Assembly (NCBI RefSeq): GCF_001027285.1
Contig: NZ_CP011509.1
Coordinates: forward strand, 6,100,501 to 6,164,500
Length of the DNA: 64,000 nt
Source: Archangium gephyra
GTDB lineage: Bacteria > Myxococcota > Myxococcia > Myxococcales > Myxococcaceae
Reading direction: 5' to 3'
The notes under the pieces: generated by a model
Database searches by the model: none
What the model was told of the DNA's origin: nothing
What the model saw: only the letters and a program-made list of their open reading frames with translations
In this document: piece by piece, positions 44,213-52,516 of the stretch
How the letters are laid out: every line of letters starts with the position of its first letter
Numbering within the stretch: the first letter of the stretch is position 1
Translations under genes and position numbers: made by a program

Positions 44213-44255
44213 GAGGCCGTGAGTCCCCAGGGGCTCACGGCCTCTTCGCTTTTTG
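44213..44255 (+). terminator. rho-independent terminator after the tRNA-Val pair
   Basis: GAGGCCGTGAG (44213-44223) pairs perfectly with CTCACGGCCTC (44234-44244) over a 10-base loop, followed by TTCGCTTTTT. It ends the tRNA transcript and lies just past the terC stop, which it may also serve from the other strand. Confidence 0.9.
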
Positions 44256-44282
44256 GGCACCCGGGTGCCTCCCGCCGTGACG

Positions 44283-45269
44283 CTACTCCGCCGCCTGCGC
44301 GGGCTGCCTGGGCGAGGCCAGGGGCTTGTCCGCCTCGGCCCGCTCCAGCGCCCGCGCCTTCAGCAGCGAGGCCACGATGGAGCCACCCAGCAGCAGCGCG
44401 ATGACCCCCAGCGAGAGCGCGGGCGGCACCTTCACCACGTCCACCAGCGCCATCTTCGCGCCCACGAACACCAGCACCGCCGACAGGCCCACCTTCAGGT
44501 AGGAGAACTTCTCCACCGCCCCCGCCAGCACGAAGAAGAGCGAGCGCAGGCCCAGGATGGCGAAGATGTTCGAGGTGAAGACCAGGAACGGATCCGTCGT
44601 CACCGCGAAGATGGCCGGGATGGAGTCCAGCGCGAACAGCACGTCCGTGAGCTCCACCAGCACCAGCGCCATGAACAGCGGCGTGGCCAGCTTCTTGCCA
44701 TTCTCCACCGTGAAGAAGTGATCCTTGTCGAAGCGCGGCGTGGAGGGGATGGCCCGCCGCGCCAGCTTCATCACCGCGCCGTCCTCCGGGTGCTCCTCCT
44801 TGTTGCGCTGCAGGAAGAGCTTCACGCCCGTGAGGATGAGGAACGCGCCGAAGACGTAGATGAGCCAGTGGAAGCGCTGCAGCATCGCCACGCCCGCGAA
44901 GATCATCACCGCGCGCAGCACCAGCGCGCTCAGGATGCCCCAGAAGAGCACCCGGTGCTGGTACAGCGCCGGAATCTTCAGCGCCGAGAAGATGACGACG
45001 AAGACGAAGATGTTGTCGATCGACAGCGACTTCTCGATCAGATAGCCGGTGAGGAACTGCATGCCCGGCGTGGCGCCGAACTTCCACCAGATGCCCAGGT
45101 TGAACACCAGCGCCAGCGAGATCCACACCCCGCTCCACGTCAGCGCTTCCTTGAACTTCACCTCATGCGTCTTGCGGTGGAAGACGCCCAGGTCCAGCGC
45201 CAGCATCAACAGCACGAATAGGATGAACCCCGCCCACAGGGCGGGGCTGCCTACACTCTGCATTTCCAT
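44283..45269 (-). CDS. TerC/Alx-family integral membrane protein
   Basis: 328 residues with seven to nine membrane segments. The TerC signature is present: ALDLGVFHRKTHEVKFKEAL with the Asp, IEKSLSIDNIFVFVVIF, and ATPLFMALVLVELTDVLFAL with DSIPAIFAVTTDPFLV (conserved acidic residues in membrane helices). Family members act in metal-ion (Mn) homeostasis and membrane-protein metalation; Alx of E. coli is Mn- and pH-regulated by an RNA switch. ATG 45269 is used, though M3 at 45263 is as good. It follows htpX on the same strand after 38 bases, so a htpX-terC operon concerned with envelope stress is plausible. Confidence 0.92.
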   Translation of the reverse strand: MEMQSVGSPALWAGFILFVLLMLALDLGVFHRKTHEVKFKEALTWSGVWISLALVFNLGIWWKFGATPGMQFLTGYLIEKSLSIDNIFVFVVIFSALKIPALYQHRVLFWGILSALVLRAVMIFAGVAMLQRFHWLIYVFGAFLILTGVKLFLQRNKEEHPEDGAVMKLARRAIPSTPRFDKDHFFTVENGKKLATPLFMALVLVELTDVLFALDSIPAIFAVTTDPFLVFTSNIFAILGLRSLFFVLAGAVEKFSYLKVGLSAVLVFVGAKMALVDVVKVPPALSLGVIALLLGGSIVASLLKARALERAEADKPLASPRQPAQAAE

Positions 45270-45307
45270 GAGTGGATGTCTTTCTTTTCGAAGGGTATGG
45301 GTATTCG

Positions 45308-46207
45308 TCAGCGGGCGAAGGGCAGGGCGTCACCGCTCCAGCCCCGGGCGGCGGGCATCCGCATGGCCTGCTCACGCAGCCGGCGCACGCGCTCCTCCGT
45401 CCGAGGGTGCGTCGAGAAGAGCGACAGGATGCTCTGCATGCCCGCGAAGGGGCTCACGATGAACAGGCTCGCCGTGGCCGGACGCCCCTCCACCGGCAGC
45501 GCCATGGCCCCGGCCTCGAGCTTGCGCAGCGCGCTCGCCAGCGCCTCCGGATCTCCGGAGAGCTCCCCGCCCGTCTGATCCGCCAGGTACTCGCGCGAGC
45601 GCGAGATGCCCAGCTGGATGACCGTGGCCGCGAGGGGCGCCACCAGCGCCAGCGCCAGCGTCTGCAGCGGAGAGAGGCCCTCGCCCTCGTCCTCGTCCCG
45701 GCCCAGGAACATCGAGCCGAACATGCCCACCGCGTGCGCCATGTACGTCACCGCCGAGGCCACCGCCGCCGCGATGGTGGACACCAGGATGTCCCGGTTC
45801 TTGATGTGCGCCAGCTCGTGCGCCAGCACGCCGCGCAGCTCCCGCTCGTCGAGCACCTCCAGGATGCCCGCCGTCACCGCCACCACGCCGTGCTCCGGGT
45901 CACGGCCCGTCGCGAAGGCGTTCGGCTGCGCCTCGTTCATCAGGAAGACGCGCGGCTTGGGGATGCCCGCCCGCGCCGACAGCTCCTCCACCATCCGGTG
46001 CAGGCCCGGCGCTTCCTGGGGGCTTACCTCCTGCGCCCCGTGCATGCGCAGCACCAGCTTGTCCGAGTAGAAATAGGCTCCCAGGTTCATCGCCAGCGAC
46101 AGCACCAGCGCGCCGAGGAGGAAGCCCTTTCCCAGCGCGGCGCCGATGCCGATGAGCACCACCGACAGCACGCCGAGCAGCAGGAGCGTTTTGATCTGGT
46201 TCTTCAT
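45308..46207 (-). CDS. htpX: HtpX membrane zinc metalloprotease
   Basis: 299 residues. Two N-terminal membrane helices (KTLLLLGVLSVVLIGIGAA, LLGALVLSLAMNLGAY), then the zinc-site helix VLAHELAHIKNRD, and two more membrane helices. The downstream NAFATGRDPEHGVVAVT and the LADQTGGELSGDPEALASAL blocks fit HtpX, with the Glu ligand region AD-x. It degrades misfolded inner-membrane proteins with the catalytic site in the cytosol. Start supported by AAAGGAG, which is part of the palindrome 46212-46225. Length normal (E. coli 293). Confidence 0.94.
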   Translation of the reverse strand: MKNQIKTLLLLGVLSVVLIGIGAALGKGFLLGALVLSLAMNLGAYFYSDKLVLRMHGAQEVSPQEAPGLHRMVEELSARAGIPKPRVFLMNEAQPNAFATGRDPEHGVVAVTAGILEVLDERELRGVLAHELAHIKNRDILVSTIAAAVASAVTYMAHAVGMFGSMFLGRDEDEGEGLSPLQTLALALVAPLAATVIQLGISRSREYLADQTGGELSGDPEALASALRKLEAGAMALPVEGRPATASLFIVSPFAGMQSILSLFSTHPRTEERVRRLREQAMRMPAARGWSGDALPFAR

Positions 46208-46551
46208 GCTCCTTTAATTAAAGGTCCATCAATCATTCGGCAAATAGGTAATCAGGTCACAACCCTTCGGAAAAATCGAAGTGTGGCGAGGGCCCGTCGC
46301 CTCGTGTGCAGGGCGGACAGGCGAACATGAGGCCTGGACCTGGGAACGGGATGATGGAGTGTCGCCTTGTGTTCAGGGGCCCGAAACCGGCTGGACCCGA
46401 ATGTCCACCGGGCTCGTGAGCACCTGGCCGGTCCCGGGAGCGGTGAGCGGGCGTGGAGTCATCCGCGCCGCCCTGTCTCCGTGATCGGGAGTGCTCGACG
46501 GGGCGGCACCGCGCCCTCCGTCGTGGACTCCCCGCCTCACGGCCCCCTCGC
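46208..46551. other. 344-bp divergent region between htpX and a lipoprotein gene
   Basis: The 14-bp palindrome CCTTTAATTAAAGG (46212-46225) overlaps the htpX ribosome site and lies in an unusually AT-rich run to about 46260, probably the htpX promoter area. The rest is GC-rich and shows no gene. An in-frame GTG at 46453 precedes the lipoprotein start but adds no signal-like residues. Confidence 0.5.
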
Positions 46552-47631
46552 ATGGAGATTCCATCGTTGATTCGCTACCGACTTCTTTCCGCCCTCTGCG
46601 CCTCCTTCCTCCTGACGTCGGCCGCTGGCTGTGACCCGGCGGAGCAGATGCCGGGCTCGCGGACGCCCCCCAGCCTGAATGGGGGAGACATGGGTGGAGA
46701 CCTGCCGGACGACCCGGGGACCGCGACGCCTGCTCCCACTCCTTCCCCCAGCGCTCCACCGTCCGTGCCCGCTCCCGCGCCGGCTCCCACGCCGGGTCCG
46801 GCACCTGCTCCCGCCCCCACGCCGGCCCCTGCCCCCGCGCCCGCTCCGGCGCCCTCATCGGCCACGGATGTCTTCGGCGTGAAGATGATCTACCCGACGA
46901 AGGCGGGCGGCGAGACGTGGTTCCTCAAGGACGCGGCGCTGACGGACACGCGCTTCGATCCGCAGGACCCCATCACCCGCAACGCGGATGGCTCCTGGAA
47001 GATGAAGAGCACCCAGGTGCGCATGCACGCGCTCACCTCCACCGGCTATGACTCGAAGAAGATTCCCACGTATGACCGGGACGTGCTGGCGAGCCGCGGC
47101 TACATGCAGGCCGCCAACGACTGGAAGAACGTGGAGATGACGGGCTTCGTCAAGGTGAACGCCGTCAGCGACGCGAGCGACAACTTCGCCTGGTACGCGC
47201 GCGGTGGCCGTCACACCGATGGCCTGGAGTGCGAGGGCTCCTCGTACAAGGGCAGCCTGCACTACGACGGCCGCGTGCGCTGGCAGAAGGAGTCCTGGCA
47301 CGTGAGCTACGACCAGACGGCCTACAAGACGGGCACCACCGCGCTCAAGGGCCGTTGGGTGGGCTTCAAGTCCATCATGAAGAACGTCCTCTCCAACGGG
47401 AAGCCCGCGGTGAAGCTGGAGCTGTGGCTCAACGAGAACGCCGACAAGGTGACGTGGAAGAAGGTCTACGACACCCTGGACTCCGGCCAGATGGGCGGCA
47501 ATTCCACCAACTGCGGTGGCTCCGTGGACGCCATGCCCATCACCTGGGGCGGCCCACTGGCCACCTTCCGCTGGGACAGTGCCTCGGACGTGGACTTCAA
47601 GTGGCTGAGCGTGCGCGAAATCACCGAATAG
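46552..47631 (+). CDS. lipoprotein with jelly-roll polysaccharide-lyase-like domain
   Basis: ATG 46552 opens a lipoprotein signal (RLLSALCASFLLTSAAGC). About 359 residues: a Pro/Ala repeat linker (PAPAPTPAP-type, about 55-110) separates the anchor from a C-terminal beta-sandwich region of about 245 residues. Blocks include NADGSWKMKSTQVRMHA, NVEMTGFVKVNAVSDASDNF, HTDGLECEGSSYKG, ALKGRWVGFKSIMKNVLSNG and VKLELWLNENADKVTWKKVY. This strand pattern suits concanavalin-like polysaccharide lyases (PL7/PL14/PL20-type), but I cannot place it in a family. A terminator follows. Located 2 kb left of the exopolysaccharide operon. Confidence 0.7.
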   Translation: MEIPSLIRYRLLSALCASFLLTSAAGCDPAEQMPGSRTPPSLNGGDMGGDLPDDPGTATPAPTPSPSAPPSVPAPAPAPTPGPAPAPAPTPAPAPAPAPAPSSATDVFGVKMIYPTKAGGETWFLKDAALTDTRFDPQDPITRNADGSWKMKSTQVRMHALTSTGYDSKKIPTYDRDVLASRGYMQAANDWKNVEMTGFVKVNAVSDASDNFAWYARGGRHTDGLECEGSSYKGSLHYDGRVRWQKESWHVSYDQTAYKTGTTALKGRWVGFKSIMKNVLSNGKPAVKLELWLNENADKVTWKKVYDTLDSGQMGGNSTNCGGSVDAMPITWGGPLATFRWDSASDVDFKWLSVREITE

Positions 47632-47667
47632 GTCGGGTGGGTGGAGCCCACCTCGCATGATGGGTCT

Positions 47668-47701
47668 GGCGCGGGGATTTCCGCCGTCCCCGCGCCTTTT
47701 C
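47668..47701 (+). terminator. rho-independent terminator after the jelly-roll lipoprotein gene
   Basis: GGCGCGGGGA (47668-47677) pairs perfectly with TCCCCGCGCC (47687-47696) over a 9-base loop, followed by TTTT. It lies 37 bases after the stop at 47631. Confidence 0.85.
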
Positions 47702-47843
47702 CATGCACGGTGCGAGACTTCTGCCCGCTGTTGAACCGGAGGCTCGCACTCGGGGGCAGTGGCCGGAGTTGCTCCCCCATACCAGCCTTCCGGCTCCACT
47801 GGCGCTTCGTGCGCGAGCGCCAGAACTCGCGGGGGATCCATTC

Positions 47844-49451
47844 ATGCAGATCACGTTCCTCGGGCATGCTGGCTTTCTGATCGAAACCCAACACGCCCTG
47901 GTGGTCGCCGACCCGTGGTTGTCTCCTCATGGGGCTTTCGACTCGGCATGGATGCAATTTCCGCGCAACCATGACCTCGCTCCCCTGGTGCGCGAGAAGC
48001 TCGAGCACTCGCCCAAGGAGCGCTTCCTCTACATCAGCCACGAGCACAAGGATCACTACGATCCCGACTTCCTGCGCACCCTGACGAAGCGGGACTTCAC
48101 CGTCGTCATCGGCCGCTTCCGCCGCACGGCGCTCCGGGACGAGTTCGTGGCCTATGGGGCCAAACGCATCATCACCTGCGAGGACTCGCAGGAGGTGCCC
48201 TTCAAGGGTGGCTACCTGAAGCTCTACCTGACCGACTCGGGCACCAACCGGGACTCGGCGCTGCTGGTCCAGGCCGATGGGCAGTGCTTCCTCAACCTCA
48301 ACGACTGCAAGATTCACGATCGGCTGCCGGCCCTCGTCGCGGAGGAGGGGCCCATCGATGTCTTCACGGCCCAGTTCTCGGGCGCCATCTGGCACCCCAC
48401 CTGCTACGACTACTCGCGCGAGGATTACGCCGAGCACTCGCGGCAGAAGCGCGGCAGCAAGTTCGAGGCGGTGGCGCGCGCCATGGAGACGGTCCGGCCC
48501 CGGGTGTACCTGGCCTCGGCCGGCCCCGCGTGCTTCCTGGATCCCTCGCTCTTCCACATCAACCTCGAGCCGGTGAACATCTTCCCCCGCGCCTCGGAGC
48601 TCTTCACCTTCCTCCAGCACCGGCTGGCCGGGAAGACGCCGCGCCTCCTCGAGCCCATGCCCGGGGATGTGCTCGACGCGGGCCTCGGAGAGATGGTCAC
48701 GCTCGCCCCCGAGCGCGTCACCGACGAGAACGTCTCGCAGTACCTGCGCTCCTACGCCGCGCTCCAGACGCGGGTCTTCCGCGAGCGGCGGCGCAATTTG
48801 ATGCTCGAGGAGGTGGATCGCATCCACGAGCGGCTCCGGGAGGAGATGCAGCAGAAGCTGGAGGCCTTCTCGCTGGCGGACCGGGTGATGACGCCTCTGT
48901 ACATGGGCCTCATCGAGCTGCCCGGGCAGCTCATCCGCGTGGACTTCCGCTCGCGCCGGGTGGAGGTCGTCAGCGAGGTGAGGGATCTGAGCCGGTACAC
49001 GTTCATCTCGAGCGCGGCGGACATCGTGCGCGTGCTGGATCGCAAGCTGAACTGGGAGGACTTCCTGCTGTCGTTCCGCTTCCGGGCCTCGCGCTCGCCG
49101 GATGTGTATGACGCCAGCCTGCATAACTTCCTCGCCGCCGAGATCGAGGACCTGCGCGCCATGTGCGACACCACGCTGGCCACCGAGTCGCGCAAGGAGC
49201 GCACCGTGGTGACGGCCGGCGGGATGCGCTACGCCGTCAACCGGTACTGCCCGCACCAGGGCGCGGACCTGCGCGAGGGGTGGGTGGAAGAGGGACGCTA
49301 CCTCGTGTGCCCCCGCCACCGCTGGCGCTTCGATCTGCAGGAGGGTGGCAGCTGCGGCACCAACGGGTGCTCCATCAAGGCGGAGTGCCTCGGGAAGGAG
49401 AAGGACGAGGACTCGCGTGGGGCCACGGTGGAACAGCGGCCCGGGATGTGA
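47844..49451 (+). CDS. metallo-beta-lactamase + Rieske [2Fe-2S] protein
   Basis: ATG 47844 follows GGGGGAT at 6 bases and fits the family start MQITFLGHAGFLI. The 535-residue product has an MBL-fold domain (about 1-240): ISHEHKDHYD (HxHxDH-type), with FLNLNDCKIHD and a His in QFSGAIWHPT. The C terminus is a Rieske domain (about 440-500): AVNRYCPHQGADL and LVCPRHRWRFDL, the Cys-His/Cys-His ligands. The order MBL then Rieske is opposite to that of animal CMP-sialic acid hydroxylase (Rieske first). An oxygenase or lactonase role on sugars is inferred. Its stop lies beside an inverted pair of short repeats. Confidence 0.85.
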   Translation: MQITFLGHAGFLIETQHALVVADPWLSPHGAFDSAWMQFPRNHDLAPLVREKLEHSPKERFLYISHEHKDHYDPDFLRTLTKRDFTVVIGRFRRTALRDEFVAYGAKRIITCEDSQEVPFKGGYLKLYLTDSGTNRDSALLVQADGQCFLNLNDCKIHDRLPALVAEEGPIDVFTAQFSGAIWHPTCYDYSREDYAEHSRQKRGSKFEAVARAMETVRPRVYLASAGPACFLDPSLFHINLEPVNIFPRASELFTFLQHRLAGKTPRLLEPMPGDVLDAGLGEMVTLAPERVTDENVSQYLRSYAALQTRVFRERRRNLMLEEVDRIHERLREEMQQKLEAFSLADRVMTPLYMGLIELPGQLIRVDFRSRRVEVVSEVRDLSRYTFISSAADIVRVLDRKLNWEDFLLSFRFRASRSPDVYDASLHNFLAAEIEDLRAMCDTTLATESRKERTVVTAGGMRYAVNRYCPHQGADLREGWVEEGRYLVCPRHRWRFDLQEGGSCGTNGCSIKAECLGKEKDEDSRGATVEQRPGM

Positions 49452-49478
49452 GTCTGGTGTGAATCCCTCCGCATCCTT

Positions 49479-49511
49479 CCCTCTCCCTTCGGGAGAGGGC
49501 CGGGGTGAGGG
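49479..49511. repeat. REP-like palindromic unit (left copy)
   Basis: CCCTCTCCCTTCGGGAGAGG continuing GCCGGGGTGAGGG contains the inverted repeat CCCTCTCC/GGAGAGGG around TTCG. It is the mirror partner of the unit at 49568-49600, 56 bases away, between two convergent genes. Confidence 0.88.
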
Positions 49512-49567
49512 TATTTGTCACCGTGCTTTGGATCCGTGAGTGGGTGGGAACCCGGGTACACCCGAAA

Positions 49568-49600
49568 CCCTCACCCTGTCCCTCTCCCGAGGGGAGAGGG
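49568..49600. repeat. REP-like palindromic unit (right copy, inverted)
   Basis: CCCTCACCCTGTCCCTCTCC continuing CGAGGGGAGAGGG is the reverse-oriented counterpart of the left copy, with the same stem CCCTCTCC/GGAGAGGG. The two units face each other and may act as a bidirectional terminator for the genes ending at 49451 and 49609. Confidence 0.88.
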
Positions 49601-49608
49601 GAAATGGG

Positions 49609-50304
49609 TCACGGCGTGGAGAGCAGTTCCACGTCGAACCGGCCGTTGTCCGTGCGCAGGCCCACCGGCCCGTCGAAGGTGAGCGCCTCCGCTGGCAGCT
49701 CTCCTTCCCAGACCGTGCTCCCGTCCACCCGCACCCTCAGCTCCGCGCCCTGGAGCTCCGCTCGCAGGGTGTGGCTGCTTCCCGGTTCGAGCCCGGGCAC
49801 CGCTCCCTTGCTCCGCGGTTTCACCGTCCGGTAGCCCCCGTTGCCGCAGTCATCCGAGCGGGACATCCCCGGGTTGTGTTTCATCGACACCACCAGGCCC
49901 GCCTTCGGCTCCAGGCGCCACATCACGTAGACCACGTTGCAGCCGTCCCTCGCCCGCAGCTTCAGCCCCACCTGCCGTCGCAGCTCCCCCGATTGCAGCG
50001 GTTTCTGCTCGCGCGTGGCCCCCAGGTAGGTGAAGCGCAACTCCGCGACCCGGGCCTCTTCTCCCACCCTGGCCAGCAGCGCCCGTGTCTTCGGCCCTTC
50101 ACCCGTGGAGACCACCGCCCGTACCTTCGGGTCCTCGATGCGCAGACGGCCATTCGCGGCGGGCTCGAGCTTCCCCTGCGTCGCCTTCATCCGCTTCGCG
50201 GTGAGCGGGCCGTCCTCCTCCGTCTTCTTCATCGACACTCCTGGAGCCGTCGGGGGGGCGAGCAAGCCCAGCAGCGAGGCCAGGAGGATCGGCCGGCCCA
50301 TCAT
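49609..50304 (-). CDS. exported ConA/LamG-like beta-sandwich protein
   Basis: The ATG at 50304 overlaps the TGA of the upstream TolC-like gene by 4 bases (ATGA) and has GAGGAG upstream. The 231-residue product has an N-terminal hydrophobic signal (RPILLASLLGLLAPPTA) and strands of a concanavalin/LamG-type jelly roll: RVAELRFTYLG, NVVYVMWRLEPKAGLVVS, SHTLRAELQGAELRVRVDGS, TVWEGELPAEALTFDGPVG, TDNGRFDVELL. Carbohydrate binding is the usual role for this fold. Last gene of the synthase-MFP-TolC unit, so it probably acts on the exported polymer in the periplasm. Confidence 0.75.
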   Translation of the reverse strand: MMGRPILLASLLGLLAPPTAPGVSMKKTEEDGPLTAKRMKATQGKLEPAANGRLRIEDPKVRAVVSTGEGPKTRALLARVGEEARVAELRFTYLGATREQKPLQSGELRRQVGLKLRARDGCNVVYVMWRLEPKAGLVVSMKHNPGMSRSDDCGNGGYRTVKPRSKGAVPGLEPGSSHTLRAELQGAELRVRVDGSTVWEGELPAEALTFDGPVGLRTDNGRFDVELLSTP

Positions 50305-51404
50305 GGCCGCTCCTCTCCCAGGAAACGGCCCAGCTCCGCCACGTGCGTCTTCAGCCAGGCCTGCTCGGCCCGCAGCCGCGCCAGCTCCAGCACCAGGTAG
50401 TCCCGGTAGCGGCGCACCTTCGCCGTCTCCATCGCCTGGAGCTCCCGCAGCTGTCCCTCCAGGTCCGTCATCAGCACCGACACCTCGCGCAGGCGCGCCT
50501 CCTCCGCCGAGTGCCCCGCACGCAGCTCGCGCACCAGCCGGGCCACCTCCTGGCTCACGCCCGCCACGTCCTCCTCGAGCAGGCGCCGGCGGCCCTCCCG
50601 GGCCCGCGCGTTCGCCGACGGCTGCCACAGGTTCCCCAGGTTGTACGAGACCGTCAGCATCCCGAAGAGCGGCACGTCCTGCGGCACGTTGATCAGCTCG
50701 TCGTAACCGCCCCGCAGCCGCACCTTCCACGCCGAAGCGCTCCGCTGGCTACCGGACTCCACCTCCACCCGATCATCCGCCGCGCGGAAGTCCCGCAACC
50801 ACGTGGACAACGGCCGCTCGGCGGGGCGGGGCAGGGCGGCGAGCCGCTCGCGCTCCTTCGCCGTCTCGTACGCCAGCGACCGCAACCCATCCAGCCGCAG
50901 CTGCAGCGCGTTGAGCTCCTCGACCGTGGCCCGGCCTTCCTTCACCTCGTCGCGCAGCGAGGCCAGCAGTTGCCCGGCCTCGGGCAGGGCGGCCTCCAAC
51001 ACCCGCGCCCGAGCGGCCAGCGCGGCCTCGGCGCCCACGTCCGTGCCCCGCTTCACCGCCGCCTGCAAGGCCGAGAGCGCCCGGTACCGCTCGCACTCCG
51101 CATCCGCCCGGCGGCGGATCGACAGTCCCCGGTACAGCCCCACGAAGTCATATTCCACGCCCACCAGGAACCGCGGCGTCGGGCCGCCCAGGGGCCCGCC
51201 TTCGCTCCAGCCGGCGTCGCCCGCGTTCGCCACGCCCGCGCTCCCGAACACGTCCGGTGCGAGCAGCACCGCCGACTCGGCATCGCCCACCCCGCGCACG
51301 AAGGCGCAGTAGCCCGGAGCTCCCGCCTCTCCCTCCGGCTCCTGCGCCCCCGCGACTCCCGCTCCAAGGCCGGCCAGCACGCTCCATGCAACCGCCCACC
51401 GCAT
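50301..51404 (-). CDS. TolC-like outer-membrane efflux/export protein
   Basis: 367 residues with a signal peptide (VAWSVLAGLGAGVAGA) and long alternating helical and strand-like regions of the TolC family. Helical repeats RRRADAECERYRALSALQAA, LEAALPEAGQLLASLRDEVK and REGRRRLLEEDVAGVSQEVA flank beta segments near VRLRGGYDELINV and PLFGMLTVSYNL. It is shorter than TolC (about 470). It stands between the membrane-fusion protein gene (26 bases before) and the ConA-like gene (4-base overlap). Expected to form the outer-membrane exit of the exopolysaccharide synthase complex. Confidence 0.8.
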   Translation of the reverse strand: MRWAVAWSVLAGLGAGVAGAQEPEGEAGAPGYCAFVRGVGDAESAVLLAPDVFGSAGVANAGDAGWSEGGPLGGPTPRFLVGVEYDFVGLYRGLSIRRRADAECERYRALSALQAAVKRGTDVGAEAALAARARVLEAALPEAGQLLASLRDEVKEGRATVEELNALQLRLDGLRSLAYETAKERERLAALPRPAERPLSTWLRDFRAADDRVEVESGSQRSASAWKVRLRGGYDELINVPQDVPLFGMLTVSYNLGNLWQPSANARAREGRRRLLEEDVAGVSQEVARLVRELRAGHSAEEARLREVSVLMTDLEGQLRELQAMETAKVRRYRDYLVLELARLRAEQAWLKTHVAELGRFLGEERP

Positions 51405-51430
51405 GCCCGTCTCCCTTTCGCGCTCCGGTC

Positions 51431-52516
51431 CTAGAGAAGCAGCGGAGGCCGCCCCAAGAGCAGCAGCTCGTCACGCGCCCAGCGCTCGTCGCGCAGCTTC
51501 AGCTCCACCATCACCCCGCGCAGCATCGTCTGGCGCACCGGGTGCTTCACCGTCACTTCGCCCTGCAGCACCTGGCCCACCATGCCCACTTCCCGGCACC
51601 ACACCAGCTTGAGCGCGCACCGGTAGAGCGGCGTGCCAGGCCCCGCGTTCTCCAGGTTCTCGTACGGCACGAAGCCCACCGTCAGCCCCTGCTCGATCGC
51701 CTCCAGCCACGGCGAGCTGCGGATGGACGCCAGCAGCGCGTCGTAGCGCCCCACCGCCTCGTCCAGCGACTTGAGGCTCTCCGAGAGGTGGTGGCGCTCA
51801 CTCTCCGCCCGCGCCACCTCCAGCACCGAGCGCGTGTACTCCCGCTCCAGGAGCAACACCTCGGCGTTGAGGCCCGTGCTCTTGCCCGCCAGCGAGGCGT
51901 CGAAGCCGTCCAGCTCGCGCTTCACCGCCTCCAGCTTCGTCTGCAGCTCCGCCGAGCCCTCCGCCAGTGACAGGTTGCTCTGCGCCATCTGCGCCAGCTG
52001 GTGGTTGGCCGTCAGGTGCTCCTCGCGCTCCACCAGCCGCGCGTTGTAGAGCGCCTCCGTGCGTGTGCGCGCCATGCCCGCGTAGGCCCGGTTGGACTCG
52101 GCGATCTCCCGCGCCGCCTCCTGGTACTCCTGGCGCAGCGTGGCCAGCCGGCGCAGCGCCTTGGCCCGCGCTGTGCGCTCGCTGCCCAGCGCCACCCGGA
52201 AGCGCTCCTGGAAGTCCTTCTCCATGCCCACCAGCCGCTCGGCCTGCTCCAGCCGGGATTCAAAGTCTCGCCGCTCCGCCAGCAGCTTGTCGCGCGAGGC
52301 CGCCTGCTGCGCCAGCTGCGCGTTGAGCTGGAGGATCTGCGGATCCGTGGGAGACACCACCGTGGGCGACAGCCACGAGTGGTTGACGAAGAAGAAGACC
52401 TGCACGCCCAGGTACGAGACGAGCCCGCCCAGGATGAGCGCCAGGAGCACCGTGCCCAGGGCCTTGTAGGCGTTGACCGCGGCCGTATTGAGTTTGTTGA
52501 CGATGCGCTGGTTCAT
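51431..52516 (-). CDS. HlyD-type membrane-fusion protein of an exopolysaccharide exporter
   Basis: The start at 52516 overlaps the synthase TGA (ATGA) and has GGAGGGAG upstream; a longer frame begins at 52600. Of 361 residues, one membrane helix (YKALGTVLLALILGGLVSYLG) is followed by a long periplasmic coiled coil (about 75-235: ILQLNAQLAQQAASRDKLLA, ESRLEQAERLVGMEKDFQER, REIAESNRAYAGMARTRTEA) and a C-terminal beta domain ending VMVELKLRDERWARDELLLL. This is a HlyD/Alg44-like periplasmic adaptor without a PilZ domain. It should link the inner-membrane synthase to the TolC-like protein. The 5' end of the same gene is present as a seven-codon remnant at 58873-58896. Confidence 0.8.
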   Translation of the reverse strand: MNQRIVNKLNTAAVNAYKALGTVLLALILGGLVSYLGVQVFFFVNHSWLSPTVVSPTDPQILQLNAQLAQQAASRDKLLAERRDFESRLEQAERLVGMEKDFQERFRVALGSERTARAKALRRLATLRQEYQEAAREIAESNRAYAGMARTRTEALYNARLVEREEHLTANHQLAQMAQSNLSLAEGSAELQTKLEAVKRELDGFDASLAGKSTGLNAEVLLLEREYTRSVLEVARAESERHHLSESLKSLDEAVGRYDALLASIRSSPWLEAIEQGLTVGFVPYENLENAGPGTPLYRCALKLVWCREVGMVGQVLQGEVTVKHPVRQTMLRGVMVELKLRDERWARDELLLLGRPPLLL

